A stretch of DNA of 64,000 nt from Streptococcus pasteurianus (lineage in GTDB: Bacteria; Bacillota; Bacilli; Lactobacillales; Streptococcaceae). Positions 1 through 9,527 of the stretch are shown here, piece after piece. The stretch lies in the NCBI RefSeq assembly GCF_004843545.1, contig NZ_CP039457.1, positions 1,764,501 through 1,828,500 of the forward strand, given 5' to 3'. Position 1 is the first letter of the stretch; every line of letters begins with the position of its first letter. A model generated the notes under the pieces. The model had not been told where the DNA came from and ran no database searches. It worked only from the letters and a program-made list of their open reading frames with translations. Made by a program: the position numbers and the translations under genes.

Positions 1-157
1 ATGAAAATGGAGCCGTTGTTCCAACTGTTGCAAAGACAACTTCTTCCTTTCCTGAAGAACTAGATGATGAAGATGAGCTTGATGAACAAGCTGCTAAAAA
101 GGTTGTAGAGGCTAGTGCAACACCTGTTACACCAAGGATTTTTTTCATTAATGTCAT
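1..157 (-). CDS. Amino-acid ABC transporter substrate-binding lipoprotein, 3' part cut by the window edge
   Basis: Only the first 52 codons lie in the window. The start ATG at 157 follows a good Shine-Dalgarno (AGGAGACAATT). Residues 1-20 form a charged n-region plus hydrophobic stretch, then a lipobox LAAC with Cys24, so the protein should be a membrane-anchored lipoprotein. A run of 11 serines (25-35) is the linker, followed by VVFATVGTTAPFS, the opening typical of family-3 solute-binding proteins for polar amino acids. The permease and ATPase genes would be expected further left. The exact ligand cannot be told from this piece. Confidence 0.85.
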   Translation of the reverse strand, partial: MTLMKKILGVTGVALASTTFLAACSSSSSSSSSSSGKEEVVFATVGTTAPFS

Positions 158-276
158 AATTGTCTCCTATTTTTGAAACTCCCTTTCAAAGGTATGCTTA
201 CATCTTAACATCACCAAGCTCACTTAACAAATACTTAAAATCTATCACAGTGATAAATAAAACTTATCACACACGG

Positions 277-1422
277 CTAATCCTTTTTAGAACGGTAATA
301 GTCTAGTAGATACAGAGCATTTTGTACATAATAATTAACAGCTGTTGGTAGGGCTTCATCTTTTACAGTAAAGGTATCATGATGTAAATCTGCTGCATTG
401 TCATCACCGTTGCTGCCAATCAAGGCAAAAACGCCTGGAATATGTTCTTGGTAGGTCGCAAAGTCTTCTCCTCCTGTTAATGGAGCAACTTCTAAAACTT
501 CCGCAAACTGTTTTGAATGCTCAAAAATAAGCGGGGTCAACGTCTCGTCGTTATAAGTCACCGTTGGTGTTTTTCCCCACTCGATAGTGACTTGTGCGCC
601 AAATTGCTCGGCTGTATTTTTCACAATTTTGGTAAATCGCTCACGCAAATGCTGACGATTTTCTGGCGTAAATGATCGAATCGTCCCTTCAAAATAGCCT
701 GAATCCGGCAAAACATTCCATGTCGTCCCAGCATCAATATGTGTCACCGATAACACTGCCGCATCAAATGGCGAAACCGTTCGACTGATAATCGCCTGCA
801 AATTATTTACAATGGTCGTAATGGTCAAAATTGTATCAATGCCAAAATCTGGACGCGCAGCGTGACCGCTAACACCAGTTACCGTAACCTTAAATTTTTC
901 AACCGCAGCCATAATTGCTTTAGAGCGCAAGCCAATTTGCCCCGGTTTAAGATGAGGGTTATTATGGTAGCCTATAATTGCAGACACTCCTTCAATACCA
1001 CCTGCTTCAATCACCGCATCAGCACCAGTCCCCACTTCCTCAGCTGGCTGGAAAATCAAGCGGATGGTTCCCTTAAGCTCAGCTTCTTTTGCCTTTAATA
1101 ATTCAGCTGCTCCCAGTAAACTTGTTTGGTGAAAGTCGTGTCCACACGCATGCATTGCACCGTTTTTACTTGCGTAATCAAACGTATTGGCTTCTCGAAT
1201 CGGCAGAGCATCAATATCAGCTCGAAGCGCAATAATTGGCTCACCTTGGCCAATTTCGGCAATAAATCCTGTTTTTAAACCTGTTTCAACAATGCGAATT
1301 CCAAGATTGGAAATATGATTTTTCAGAAATTCTGTCGTATTAAATTCACGTTCAGACACCTCTGGATGTTGATGAATATCACGACGAATTTTGGTTAATT
1401 TTTCATAAAGTTCTGCTGTCAT
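277..1422 (-). CDS. M20 family metallo-amidohydrolase
   Basis: A 381-residue M20D-type peptidase/amidohydrolase (hippurate hydrolase, N-acetyl-amino acid or N-acetyl-diaminopimelate deacylase-like). Metal and catalytic landmarks are visible: the HACGHDFH signature at residues 91-98, the QPAEE pair at 126-129, GYH at 151-153, and a late HHDTF histidine. A dimerisation domain lies between roughly 180 and 290. It sits between two binding-protein sequences of an amino-acid ABC transporter, so it probably releases free amino acids from an imported acylated or conjugated substrate; the substrate itself is inferred, not known. It overlaps the preceding fragment by 4 bases. Confidence 0.85.
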   Translation of the reverse strand: MTAELYEKLTKIRRDIHQHPEVSEREFNTTEFLKNHISNLGIRIVETGLKTGFIAEIGQGEPIIALRADIDALPIREANTFDYASKNGAMHACGHDFHQTSLLGAAELLKAKEAELKGTIRLIFQPAEEVGTGADAVIEAGGIEGVSAIIGYHNNPHLKPGQIGLRSKAIMAAVEKFKVTVTGVSGHAARPDFGIDTILTITTIVNNLQAIISRTVSPFDAAVLSVTHIDAGTTWNVLPDSGYFEGTIRSFTPENRQHLRERFTKIVKNTAEQFGAQVTIEWGKTPTVTYNDETLTPLIFEHSKQFAEVLEVAPLTGGEDFATYQEHIPGVFALIGSNGDDNAADLHHDTFTVKDEALPTAVNYYVQNALYLLDYYRSKKD

Positions 1423-1733
1423 TTGTTCACCTCTAATGCTGATGCTTCTGGTAAATAGCTACCACCTAAATATTTTTGACTCAATTTGTCCAGAGTCCCA
1501 TTGTTATACAATTTCTTCACAACTTTATTAAAAGCTGTTTGTAGATATTGGCTATCACTTGAAAAGATAATGTAGTTATCCGGATTATCATCTGTATTCA
1601 GCTCAATACTCGTCAAATCCAGATTCTTTTGTTTAATAATCGTTTCAACTGAGATTTTATCAAAAATCAATAAAACTGCCAATTCCAATAAAACTTTTCC
1701 CATTTTCAGTTCTCCTAAATATCTGGATACCAA
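1419..1733 (-). pseudogene. C-terminal remnant of an amino-acid ABC substrate-binding protein
   Basis: About 104 codons, but only the C-terminal lobe of a family-3 binding protein can be recognised (DNYIIFSSDS, then FNKVVKKLYNNGTLDKLSQKYLG, the usual ending). The N-terminal signal peptide and first lobe are missing; the 30 bases just upstream, on another frame, also look like broken coding sequence. The frame's first residues (MVSRYLGELKMGKV) do not resemble the family, so the reading frame is probably an accident of deletion. It is most likely a fossil of a duplicate of the lipoprotein gene at the left edge and probably not functional. Confidence 0.65.
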
Positions 1734-1763
1734 AAAAACTGACTGACATCAGCTTTATCTATC

Positions 1764-2450
1764 TTATAATGTTTTTACCAAATAATTGAACAGCAAACGA
1801 CTTTCACTTTTTTCTAGAAGAAGTTCTGGGTGCCATTGAATTCCCAAAATTGGCGCACCATGTTTACTTTCATAAGCTTCGATTGTCCCGTCACGAACAT
1901 CACGCGCTGTCGCAATCAAATTAGGTGCCAAATCTTTGACACTTTGATGATGAAACGAATTAATCCATGAACCTGACTTCACCAAATGGCTAACGCGACT
2001 ATTCGGCAAAATTTCCACTTTATGAGATGTACCCGAAATATCATCTTGCCAATGATTATCAACCTTTTGATTAAGTGTGCCACCCAAAGCAACATTAAGC
2101 AATTGCATACCACGGCAGACTGCAAAAATCGGTTTATTTTGACGAATGGCTTCTTTCACCAAAGCAAATTCAAATTCATCACGTTCTAAGCTGTAATCGT
2201 CACTATCAACTTCTTTTTCTTCACCGTAAAATTCTGGCGTAACATTTTGTCCACCTGATAAAACTAATTTATCAATCATACTGATATAGGTTTTAGCAAG
2301 GTCTGGTGTTCCCACAGGAATGATAATTGGAACCCCTCCAGCTACCTTAACACCATCTGATAAATGACGAGAAACCGCATCAAAATACATTCCTGACATA
2401 GCTGGCATTTCTTTGATATTTCCTGTAATCCCAACAATGACTTGTTTCAT
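1764..2450 (-). CDS. Class I glutamine amidotransferase-like hydrolase (peptidase C26, PuuD-like)
   Basis: A 228-residue gamma-glutamyl hydrolase-type protein. The nucleophile elbow is FAVCRGMQLLN with Cys112, and the His/Glu pair of the triad is WHPE (His207, Glu209). The family cleaves gamma-glutamyl bonds, for example gamma-glutamyl-GABA or other gamma-glutamyl amides, in the cytoplasm. It lies upstream of the M20 hydrolase and binding-protein genes on the same strand, which suggests a small operon for scavenging conjugated amino acids. The true substrate is not evident. Confidence 0.82.
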   Translation of the reverse strand: MKQVIVGITGNIKEMPAMSGMYFDAVSRHLSDGVKVAGGVPIIIPVGTPDLAKTYISMIDKLVLSGGQNVTPEFYGEEKEVDSDDYSLERDEFEFALVKEAIRQNKPIFAVCRGMQLLNVALGGTLNQKVDNHWQDDISGTSHKVEILPNSRVSHLVKSGSWINSFHHQSVKDLAPNLIATARDVRDGTIEAYESKHGAPILGIQWHPELLLEKSESRLLFNYLVKTL

Positions 2451-2582
2451 TTGATGTCCTCACTTTCGTTAGTTTTAAGGTTGCTTTACTGTGATAAATT
2501 TATTCTATCCTAAATTCGCACTAATTGCCAATAGATTTTTTTTATCACCAAGATAGCCTTAGCTTATCACCAAAAATAAAAA

Positions 2583-2612
2583 GGATACTCAGCTCAAAAA
2601 GGCTGAATATCC
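2583..2612 (-). terminator. Rho-independent terminator after the yebC-like gene
   Basis: Read on the minus strand, arms GGATATTCAGC and GCTGAGTATCC (one G-T pair) flank an 8-base loop and are followed by TTTTTATTTTT. It lies 27 bases past the stop codon of the YebC gene. Confidence 0.8.
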
Positions 2613-2638
2613 CATCATTTTATCAACGATATCTGATA

Positions 2639-3355
2639 TTAGAAATCTGATACGTTATGGTAAACTTTTTGAACATCTTCGTCATCTTCAAGAACATCAA
2701 CAAGTTTTTCAAAGACTTCAAGGTCTTCACCTTCAAGTGTCACTTCTGATTGAGGAATCATTTCAAGTTCAGTTACTTTGAATTCTTCAATACCGTTAGC
2801 ACGCAAAGCTTCGATACCTTTGTGAAGGTCAGTTGGAGCTGTGTAAACAGTAACAACACCATCTTCTGCTTCAACGTCTTCAACATCAACATCAGCTTCT
2901 AGCAATTGTTCAAAAACGCTATCTACGTCATCACCATCAAAGACAATAACACCTTTTTTATCGAACATGTAAGATACAGAACCAGATGCTCCCATGTTAC
3001 CACCGTTTTTACCAAATGCAGTACGTAAGTTAGCAGCAGTACGGTTCACATTACTTGTCAAAGTATCCACGATAATCATTGAACCATTTGGTCCAAATCC
3101 TTCGTAACGACCTTCAACGAAAGTTTCGTCTGTATTACCTTTTGCTTTATCGATTGCGCGATCGATAACGTGTTTTGGTACTTGCGCTTGTTTTGCACGT
3201 TCAAGTACAAATTTCAAAGTTGAATTTGATTCTGGATCTGGTTCACCTTCTTTAGCAGCAACATAGATTTCGACACCAAATTTCGCATAAACTTTAGAGT
3301 TAGCACCATCTTTGGCAGTTTTTTTGGCAACAATATTGGCCCACTTACGTCCCAT
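2639..3355 (-). CDS. YebC/PmpR family protein
   Basis: A 238-residue member of the YebC/TACO1 family. The opening [20 protein letters not shown] is the diagnostic N-terminus, and the middle [21 protein letters not shown] and [17 protein letters not shown] are family hallmarks. Members act either as DNA-binding regulators or, as shown for several homologues, as translation factors helping ribosomes through difficult stretches such as polyprolines. The gene is monocistronic, with its own terminator. Full length; the start is supported by RBS GGAGAC. Confidence 0.9.
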   Translation of the reverse strand: MGRKWANIVAKKTAKDGANSKVYAKFGVEIYVAAKEGEPDPESNSTLKFVLERAKQAQVPKHVIDRAIDKAKGNTDETFVEGRYEGFGPNGSMIIVDTLTSNVNRTAANLRTAFGKNGGNMGASGSVSYMFDKKGVIVFDGDDVDSVFEQLLEADVDVEDVEAEDGVVTVYTAPTDLHKGIEALRANGIEEFKVTELEMIPQSEVTLEGEDLEVFEKLVDVLEDDEDVQKVYHNVSDF

Positions 3356-3586
3356 GGGTAGTCTCCTTTGTAAAGATTATTTTTATTTTAGCATGATTAA
3401 TTGATTTGGACACCGTAAATCTCCAAATCATTGAACTACTGAACTAGCAAAGCTAAATTCGTAATCCTTAATATTATAGCACTTTGACGAGGCTGTGTAA
3501 AATGGGGAGTTTAAATTCCTTACAATTGGCTAAATGAACATTTTTTGGAAAAAGAAGCCTTTTTACGGCACATAAATGATTAAAAA

Positions 3587-4426
3587 TCAGCTCAAATCTC
3601 GCAAATATTGTGCCAAGGACATTGGTGCTTTTCCTAGCACACACTTAATATCATCTGATAAGCCTGCTTGTTCCCCTTTAGCGATTGCGGTATAAGTTGA
3701 CACCCAAGAATCGTATTCCCATTGCTCGGCTTGCCAAATTTTGCGAGAGTCGTAAGCTTCCTCAACAGTTTCTTCAACGTACGTCACCGTTTTTCCAAGA
3801 GAATGACTGATTTGCTCTGCCATTTCCGATAATGTCAATTCTTCTGGTCCTGTCATATTTAAGGTTTGATTTGCCCACTTTTCAGGATTTTTAAGAATTT
3901 CTACCGCCACATCGGCAACATCCGAACGCACAACAGCAGAAACTTTTCCATTACCTGCTGGACCTTTGATTTCACCGTATTGGCGTGCCATATCAACAAA
4001 AAAATCAACATAAAAATTATCACGCAAAAAAGTGTAAGTCAATCCTTTTTCCTTAATATATTGCTCCGTTGCCGCATGGTCACGTGCCAAAGTAAAGGTT
4101 GAACTTGGACTAGCATTGTAAAACGAAGTGTAAACAATATGCTTAACACCAGCCGCTTTAGCAGCATCAATAAAAGCTATGTGTTGTTGCAAACGTTCAG
4201 GATTCTCCTTGGCTGAAATCATAAAAAGCACATCAATTCCTGAAAGAGCCGCGATAGCTTCATCAGAATACTCATAACTGCATTTTTTCACAGTTGCCCC
4301 TGCCAGTTTGGGAGCACGTTCTGGCGAACGCGCCAAGTGACGTGCCGCAACACCTGCTTCTGATAATTCCTTGGCGACAAAACCACCCAAATGACCCGTC
4401 ACACCAGTAATCGCTAATGTCGTCAT
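3587..4426 (-). CDS. NmrA-like NAD(P)-binding oxidoreductase
   Basis: A 279-residue atypical short-chain dehydrogenase. It has an N-terminal Rossmann motif GVTGHLGGFVAKEL (residues 8-21) and the HIVYTSFYNA segment seen in YtfG/QorB-type quinone reductases and NmrA regulators. It lacks an obvious YxxxK catalytic pair in the classical place, consistent with the NmrA/YtfG branch. It is preceded by a strong GGAGG. The neighbouring MerR-type gene is upstream on the same strand with a terminator between them, so co-regulation is possible but not shown. Likely role: NADPH-dependent quinone or electrophile reduction. Confidence 0.78.
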   Translation of the reverse strand: MTTLAITGVTGHLGGFVAKELSEAGVAARHLARSPERAPKLAGATVKKCSYEYSDEAIAALSGIDVLFMISAKENPERLQQHIAFIDAAKAAGVKHIVYTSFYNASPSSTFTLARDHAATEQYIKEKGLTYTFLRDNFYVDFFVDMARQYGEIKGPAGNGKVSAVVRSDVADVAVEILKNPEKWANQTLNMTGPEELTLSEMAEQISHSLGKTVTYVEETVEEAYDSRKIWQAEQWEYDSWVSTYTAIAKGEQAGLSDDIKCVLGKAPMSLAQYLRDLS

Positions 4427-4508
4427 GTTTTTTTCCTCCGTTAGCTTTAATCACCTTCATTTTAGCATGAGCTCACAAAAACTGCTGACATTTAGTTTGA
4501 AAATGAAA

Positions 4509-4534
4509 AGCCAAGCTTTTTAAAAGCTTGGGCT
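4509..4534 (-). terminator. Terminator after the MerR-family gene
   Basis: Minus-strand stem AGCCCAAGCTTTT / AAAAGCTTGGCT with a very short loop, followed by TTTTC. Placed 10 bases beyond the MerR gene's stop. Confidence 0.75.
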
Positions 4535-4543
4535 ACTTATAAA

Positions 4544-5266
4544 TTATCCGTTATTTTTAACATATTCTGCAATGGCAGAACTGACAAAACTAGCTGTCCC
4601 TTGACCTGCCGCTTTATCGATAAAAGCTGTGAAACGATTATCCTCAATATACACTTGCCCCAGACCTGACAAAATCTCCATATCACATGGGTAAAAATGC
4701 TCACTAATATAGCTTTGTAAAGTTTCAACTTGTTTTTGAACCTTGCTATCAGAAAGAGAATGCTCTTTTAGCTTTGCAAAGTCTCTCATTATCGCTGCCA
4801 TTTCTTCCGTAATGACCGAAAAATCAGTCTGTGGATTTTTTTCAAATGCTTGATAAGCTTCCGTCGTTCCCCAACGTTCTTTAGCTTCTCTTTGAAAAGC
4901 TTCCAACTCTGACTTGTCGTAAGCCGTAAATGTCATCATGTTTCCTCCATTTTCCTGCAAGGACTTGGCATGACAAATAACTTTTTCCAAATGCTCTTTT
5001 TTCAATTCGAGCCATTTTATCTGCTCGCATAAAGCTTCTTCTTTGTCATAGCTTGGGTCCGACAGGATTTCCTTTATTTTTTTAAGAGGAAATTCTAGCT
5101 CACGAAACAGAAGAATTTCTTGCAAGCGTTCAAATGCGTCCATATCATAAAAGCGATAGCCATTTTCCCCAATAAAAGAAGGAGTTAAAAGACCAATCTG
5201 ATCATAATAATGCAACGTTCGCACGCTAATGCCTGATATCTGACTCATCTCTTTTACTGTTTTCAT
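4544..5266 (-). CDS. MerR family regulator with TipAS ligand domain
   Basis: 240 residues. The N-terminal winged helix is classic MerR (VKEMSQISGISVRTLHYYDQ, residues 3-22), followed by a coiled-coil dimerisation helix to about 110. The C-terminal 115 residues match the TipAS antibiotic-recognition fold of TipAL/Mta/SkgA regulators (EAFQREAKERWGTTEAYQ). Such proteins bind drug-like ligands covalently or tightly and activate promoters with long spacers. Its own promoter has that layout, so autoregulation is likely. No transporter target is adjacent. Confidence 0.85.
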   Translation of the reverse strand: MKTVKEMSQISGISVRTLHYYDQIGLLTPSFIGENGYRFYDMDAFERLQEILLFRELEFPLKKIKEILSDPSYDKEEALCEQIKWLELKKEHLEKVICHAKSLQENGGNMMTFTAYDKSELEAFQREAKERWGTTEAYQAFEKNPQTDFSVITEEMAAIMRDFAKLKEHSLSDSKVQKQVETLQSYISEHFYPCDMEILSGLGQVYIEDNRFTAFIDKAAGQGTASFVSSAIAEYVKNNG

Positions 5267-5288
5267 GTACTAGCTCCTCTCGATGATA

Positions 5289-5319
5289 AGTATAGGCTAT
5301 AACGTTACGTTAGGGTCAA
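5289..5319 (-). promoter_or_regulatory. MerR-type promoter/operator with 19-bp spacer
   Basis: On the minus strand: TTGACC (-35, 5314-5319), 19-base spacer, TATACT (-10, 5289-5294). The spacer carries the inverted repeat CTAACGT/ACGTTAT. Over-long spacers with a central dyad are the hallmark of MerR-activated promoters. It sits 23 bases upstream of the regulator's ATG. Confidence 0.8.
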
Positions 5320-5351
5320 GAGAAAAAATGAAGTTTTCTGCTTATAATCGC

Positions 5352-6446
5352 TTACTTCTTTATTCTCACTGGAACTTTTCCCCAGTTTTGCTCTTGAATA
5401 TGTGGATTTCCTAATGCATAGACTTGGTCGGCTTGTTGCGTTACCACATCCCACGGTTTTGCACCAATTCGAGCCACGATATCCACAGATCTTTTCACCG
5501 TTTTGAGGTGTTCCTGCCCTTTTGGCGTAAATCCCAGCACATGAACAGCTTCTGGCAAGGGCTTTTCCACAGCTCCCACCAAAATATAAGCCAAAATACG
5601 GCGCACACGCGCCTTTGTGTAGCGTTTCGTGGCAACTTTATCCACTAACTCGTCCACAGTCGCTACGCTCCTAATAGCAGAGCGAATACGGCTAGCTAGT
5701 TCTTCATTAACTTGGAAAATCCCAGTCAAATCAGCAGTTGTCAGGATTTGATATTTGAGCAAAGGGAAATAATCATCCCAAGTCACCTGAGAGGCGCCTA
5801 GGAAAAGGTCCGCATTTGGCATGAATTTATCCACAAAAGCTTTGTCTTTTCTGTGGACACGCAAATTTGTCGCGGACGCAAATGGTGTTTCTGTCTCAAG
5901 CGAGTGATAACCTGCTCCTTGACGCATGATTGGAGTCAGCTGAATAGCTTTTCCAGCGCAAGCTTTGGCATAAGAAAGCCCTAAAATATGATTCGGGGTA
6001 TTTCCAGTAAAGTTCACACCAGCAAAAGTCTCCCACATTTTCTGCGTTTTCTGTGGATAAGACAAATTATCTGGCAAACTTTGCAAGTAATCCACCATTT
6101 TCTGTTGATTATCCTCATAAATCTGTGAAAAGTGTTGATAATCCAGATTTTCTTCCGTGCCAAATGCCAACTTATCCACACCTAAACGCTCTAAAATATC
6201 CACCGCACCTTGTGCAAAGTAATCCGCTGACTGAACAGCCACCAAAAATGGCAATTCAACCACCAAATCAGCGCCATTTCGCAGCGCCATTTCCGCGCGT
6301 GTCCACTTATCCACAATCGCAGGCTCACCACGTTGGACAAAATTCCCCGACATAGCAACAATCTTGACCCCCTCAGCCTGCGACAGCAAATACTTATGCC
6401 CATTATGAAAAGGATTAAATTCAGCAATAATACCAGTAACAGTCAT
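5352..6446 (-). CDS. tmcAL: tRNA(Met) cytidine acetate ligase
   Basis: A 364-residue YlbM/TmcAL protein. The nucleotidyltransferase-like N-terminus [17 protein letters not shown] carries the H-x-G-H motif at residues 14-17, and [10 protein letters not shown] follows. The family makes N4-acetylcytidine at the wobble position of elongator tRNA-Met using acetate and ATP via acetyl-AMP. Full length; start ATG preceded by AAAAGGAGCACTCC. It follows the yqeM-type methyltransferase on the same strand, an order common in streptococci, with a terminator in between. Confidence 0.9.
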   Translation of the reverse strand: MTVTGIIAEFNPFHNGHKYLLSQAEGVKIVAMSGNFVQRGEPAIVDKWTRAEMALRNGADLVVELPFLVAVQSADYFAQGAVDILERLGVDKLAFGTEENLDYQHFSQIYEDNQQKMVDYLQSLPDNLSYPQKTQKMWETFAGVNFTGNTPNHILGLSYAKACAGKAIQLTPIMRQGAGYHSLETETPFASATNLRVHRKDKAFVDKFMPNADLFLGASQVTWDDYFPLLKYQILTTADLTGIFQVNEELASRIRSAIRSVATVDELVDKVATKRYTKARVRRILAYILVGAVEKPLPEAVHVLGFTPKGQEHLKTVKRSVDIVARIGAKPWDVVTQQADQVYALGNPHIQEQNWGKVPVRIKK

Positions 6447-6499
6447 GGAGTGCTCCTTTTTAAGTCTAATTCAATCAACTTTTCCCTAATTCTCTCAAA

Positions 6500-6546
6500 A
6501 ATCCGCTCATTTTTAGTAAAAAAGTGCGCGAATTAATGAGCGGATT
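6500..6546 (-). terminator. Terminator after the methyltransferase gene
   Basis: Minus strand: arms AATCCGCTCATT and AATGAGCGGATT surround a 23-base loop that itself contains a T-run, and the second arm runs into TTTTG. It separates the methyltransferase from tmcAL. Confidence 0.65.
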
Positions 6547-6551
6547 CCCCT

Positions 6552-7289
6552 CTACTTCTGACAGACAAAGAACCAGCGGTTTGATTTTTTGCGTGGCTTT
6601 TTGTCCTCAAAGTCGGCGTAGAGTTTGAGTGATTTGAAGCCTGCTTGTTCCAAGAGGATATCGTAAGTTAGGACTTCATAAGTGCGTTCTTCATGAACTT
6701 CGTCATAGCGTGTGAAGCGTCCATCCTCGTCTTGCAGGAAGAAAGTCAATTCATGCACAACAGAATGTGGTGCCTCATCAGCATAGGTATCCCAAACCAT
6801 GGCAAATTCTTCTGCGTTTTCATGGTAAGAATAACCAGGAAAAACGGTATCAGTTTGGTAAGTTGAGTGCACGTCAAAGATGAATACTCCGTCCTCATTC
6901 AAACAGTCGTAAACTTGTTTAAAGACATCACCAACTTCAACTTCATCAGCCATATAACAGATAGAATCTGAATAACAGGTCACCAAATCGTAATTTCCTG
7001 CTTGCGACAAATCGAGCATATTACCTTGTTTGAACTCGATAGCTTCGCTAGCTGCTTTTGCACGTTTTCTTGCGATTTCAAGCATATCCTCACTCAAATC
7101 AAGCCCTGTCACGTCAAAGCCAGCTTTGGCAAAACGTACTGACTGAATCCCAGTTCCACAGGCTAATTCCAAGAGTTTTTTCTTATTTTTTGGAAAATGG
7201 CGGAGCGAAAAGTCAGTCCATTTATCATAAAGGGAGTCATCCATGATAGCATCATAAACCGATGCAAATTTTTCGTAGTTTTTGTTCAT
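6552..7289 (-). CDS. Class I SAM-dependent methyltransferase (YqeM-like)
   Basis: 245 residues. SAM-binding motif I is LLELACGTGIQS (39-50); motif II acidic residue is in VTGLDLS; QGNMLDL is motif III-like. The gene closes the conserved yqeG-yqeH-yhbY-nadD-yqeK-rsfS-yqeM series of Firmicutes, which is why I assign it to YqeM. The substrate of YqeM is not established. Start supported by position and family alignment; the upstream sequence is a weak RBS. Confidence 0.82.
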   Translation of the reverse strand: MNKNYEKFASVYDAIMDDSLYDKWTDFSLRHFPKNKKKLLELACGTGIQSVRFAKAGFDVTGLDLSEDMLEIARKRAKAASEAIEFKQGNMLDLSQAGNYDLVTCYSDSICYMADEVEVGDVFKQVYDCLNEDGVFIFDVHSTYQTDTVFPGYSYHENAEEFAMVWDTYADEAPHSVVHELTFFLQDEDGRFTRYDEVHEERTYEVLTYDILLEQAGFKSLKLYADFEDKKPRKKSNRWFFVCQK

Positions 7290-7374
7290 TGTTTTGTCCT
7301 ATCAAACTTCTATCATTCTTAGAATGAAATAATCTGAGACAAGTGCCCCAGATTATAAGAATAATGCTACAAAA

Positions 7375-7728
7375 TTAAGCAAGGTATTCTGATACGTCAA
7401 CCATTGGTGCTTCGTGCCAAAGTTTTTCAATGTTGTAGTGTTCACGTTCGTCTTCTGAGAAGATATGGACAACAACATCATTAAGATCAAGAAGTACCCA
7501 ACCTGTACGACTATCACCTTCAGCATGACTGGCATCACCACCAGCTTCTTTAACTTTTTCACGAATATTTTCTGCAATAGCGTCCAGTTGACGTGTGTTC
7601 ATAGCGCTAACCACTACAAAATAATCTGTCACACTAGTCAATCCATAAAGGTCTAAGACAACCATGTCTTCTGCACGTTTTTCATCAGCTGCCTTGACAA
7701 CCAATTCTAGTAATTCTTTTTTATCCAT
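7375..7728 (-). CDS. rsfS: Ribosomal silencing factor
   Basis: A 117-residue RsfS/Iojap (DUF143) protein. The family core is clear: [19 protein letters not shown], later [18 protein letters not shown] and [10 protein letters not shown] near the end. It binds uL14 on the 50S subunit and blocks joining with 30S, lowering translation on nutrient limitation. It starts directly after the stop of the cysteine hydrolase (no gap), so the two are translationally linked. Confidence 0.93.
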   Translation of the reverse strand: MDKKELLELVVKAADEKRAEDMVVLDLYGLTSVTDYFVVVSAMNTRQLDAIAENIREKVKEAGGDASHAEGDSRTGWVLLDLNDVVVHIFSEDEREHYNIEKLWHEAPMVDVSEYLA

Positions 7729-8227
7729 TTAATCCTCTTTTAAAATTTCTTCTAAATCAGCCACTTGGGCAAAACGTCCATTCCAAGTGCTTTCATAATG
7801 CTGTATTAATTTCTCTTTCAGCAAAGGTAGTCGTGCCATTTTTAATAACTGCCAAATTATAGCCAAACTCAAACGCCACCTTAACAGTCGTATCAATGCA
7901 ATAATTCGTTGCCATGCCAATGATAATCAGCCGCTCAATAGCTTGGCTATCCAGATAAGTCTGTAAATGAGTTTCTTTAAAAGCACTATTATAATGCTTA
8001 TCAAAGATTTTCTCGTCAACTTCTGGAGCAATAGCTTCGTAAATTTCCCAGCCATGACTTCCTGTTAGTAGTTCGTCGTCATTGTGGCGGACGTAAATCA
8101 CCTCAATGTTTTTCTCACGACAAGTGGCGATTGCTTTTTGCCAGACAGACAAGCAGTTATCAACAGCATACGGTTTAGCCTCTATCAAGGCTGTTTGAAT
8201 ATCAACCACTAACAGAGCTGTTTTCAT
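7729..8227 (-). pseudogene. Isochorismatase-family cysteine hydrolase, frameshifted near its 3' end
   Basis: The main frame (start 8227) gives 144 residues with a full catalytic set: Asp9 (LVVDIQ), Lys77 (FDKHYN) and Cys110 (GMATNYC). After TTTFAERE the frame goes out of register at about 7800-7820 and stops at 7793. A second frame continues the family-like tail (KLIQHYESTWNGRFAQVADL...EILKED) to a stop at 7729, touching rsfS. A one-base indel therefore replaces the last 22 or so residues; all catalytic residues precede it, so activity may survive. It overlaps yqeK by 4 bases in an operon. A sequencing error is an alternative. Confidence 0.75.
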
Positions 8228-8823
8228 TTGTCATCTTTCATAAACCCAACATACGCATTATAAGTCTCAATGGTTTGTGGGAAGATAGGAAAGGCTTGGT
8301 GCGCTAGATGTTCTACGGTATGAACAGTTTCGTGGGCAACCGCCTTATCTAACGATTCTTTAGCAATCACGCGCGCTTCTTCCACCAAGGGAAAACGGCG
8401 ATTTGGCTCGATATAGTCTGCCACATAAACAATCTTATCTAGCAAAGACATATCACTTGAACCAACGGTATGAGTCTCAATACTACGCAAGATTTCCTTG
8501 TCCGTCACGCCCAAATCTTCTTGAATCTTATAAATACCGACCATGCCATGCCAAACATTATTGCCCCATTTTTTTAGTTCTGGGTCAAGCTGATACTTAT
8601 CAATCAAATCTAAAAATTCTTGGTCTGAAATCTCTTTGGCATAATCGTGGATTAGTCCAGCCAGTCCAGCTTTTTCCGTATCATAATCATAACGCTCTGC
8701 CAATTCAATGGCAGTTTTTTCCACGCCAAGGACATGGTTAAAACGTTTTTCACTCATAACTGATGCAACTTTGCCTAAAAGCTCAGCACGTTCAATTCCC
8801 GCGGTATAAGCCTCATAAGTCAT
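8224..8823 (-). CDS. yqeK: HD-domain bis(5'-nucleosyl)-tetraphosphatase (YqeK)
   Basis: 199 residues from the ATG at 8823 (an upstream in-frame ATG at 8853 lies deep in nadD and has no RBS of its own). HD-domain motifs: [21 protein letters not shown] (His-Asp metal pair) and [10 protein letters not shown]. YqeK hydrolyses diadenosine tetraphosphate symmetrically to ADP in Gram-positives lacking ApaH. Its start overlaps the nadD stop by 11 bases, and its stop overlaps the cysteine hydrolase start, indicating one operon. Confidence 0.88.
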   Translation of the reverse strand: MTYEAYTAGIERAELLGKVASVMSEKRFNHVLGVEKTAIELAERYDYDTEKAGLAGLIHDYAKEISDQEFLDLIDKYQLDPELKKWGNNVWHGMVGIYKIQEDLGVTDKEILRSIETHTVGSSDMSLLDKIVYVADYIEPNRRFPLVEEARVIAKESLDKAVAHETVHTVEHLAHQAFPIFPQTIETYNAYVGFMKDDK

Positions 8824-9451
8824 GATAAAGTCCTTCTTTCTCAATGTAGTCAATAACTGTCTGTGGCATTAGGAAATTCGGACGGCAACCATTTTCAAAA
8901 TGATGACGAATCATACTAGATGAAATATCCATCAGCGGCACATCAACCCAAATCACTGGATAAGACGTTCCAGCTTTGTATTTAGGACGTTGAACACCGA
9001 CAAATTGCACCATTTTAATCAATTCCTCAATTTTATGCCATTTTGGCAAATAATCCACCATGTCTGCGCCAATGATGAAATAGTAATCAACATCAGGATT
9101 TTTTTCAATCAAAAGCTTCATTGTATCGTAAGTATAGCTGATGCCTTTACGTTCCAATTCAATGGTTTCAATCCCCAAACCATCAACACCTTCAATGGCT
9201 AATTCAAGCATTTTCAAGCGATGTTTTTCATCGATTGTATTTTTCTTATCAACGTGTGGTGGCTCGTATTCGGGCATAAGAAAAACCTTATCCAAACACA
9301 ATTGTTGGCGAACTTGGTCTGCAACGACGAGATGTGCATTATGAACAGGATTGAAATTACCTCCTAGAATTCCAATCTGCTTACGATTTTTATCTTTTTC
9401 TTTCTTCTCCAATTCAACTTTGGTGAATGGAGTTAACAATTCTAATGCCAT
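8813..9451 (-). CDS. nadD: Nicotinate-nucleotide adenylyltransferase
   Basis: 212 residues from ATG 9451 (RBS GGAGGTAGTCAAT; the longer frame from 9466 would place its start inside that RBS). The signature [15 protein letters not shown] contains the nucleotidyltransferase H-x-x-H, and [12 protein letters not shown] resembles the ISSTxIR motif. It transfers AMP from ATP to nicotinate mononucleotide to form deamido-NAD. The streptococcal N-terminal extension [15 protein letters not shown] is present. Confidence 0.92.
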   Translation of the reverse strand: MALELLTPFTKVELEKKEKDKNRKQIGILGGNFNPVHNAHLVVADQVRQQLCLDKVFLMPEYEPPHVDKKNTIDEKHRLKMLELAIEGVDGLGIETIELERKGISYTYDTMKLLIEKNPDVDYYFIIGADMVDYLPKWHKIEELIKMVQFVGVQRPKYKAGTSYPVIWVDVPLMDISSSMIRHHFENGCRPNFLMPQTVIDYIEKEGLYHDL

Positions 9452-9527
9452 ATTGACTACCTCCAAGCCAGGCGACTTCTTAAACGACTAACTCTTTAAA
9501 CGACATTGTCAATTCGTAAACTTGACT

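Noticed and set aside
862..1098. Plus-strand frame antisense to the M20 hydrolase, and the many similar antisense frames across the window
   Set aside because: Shadows of well-supported genes with no RBS or family resemblance.
3356..3586. Possible insertion-sequence end (GAGGCTGTGTAAAA) in the gap upstream of yebC
   Set aside because: Too short to assign; no matching partner repeat nearby.
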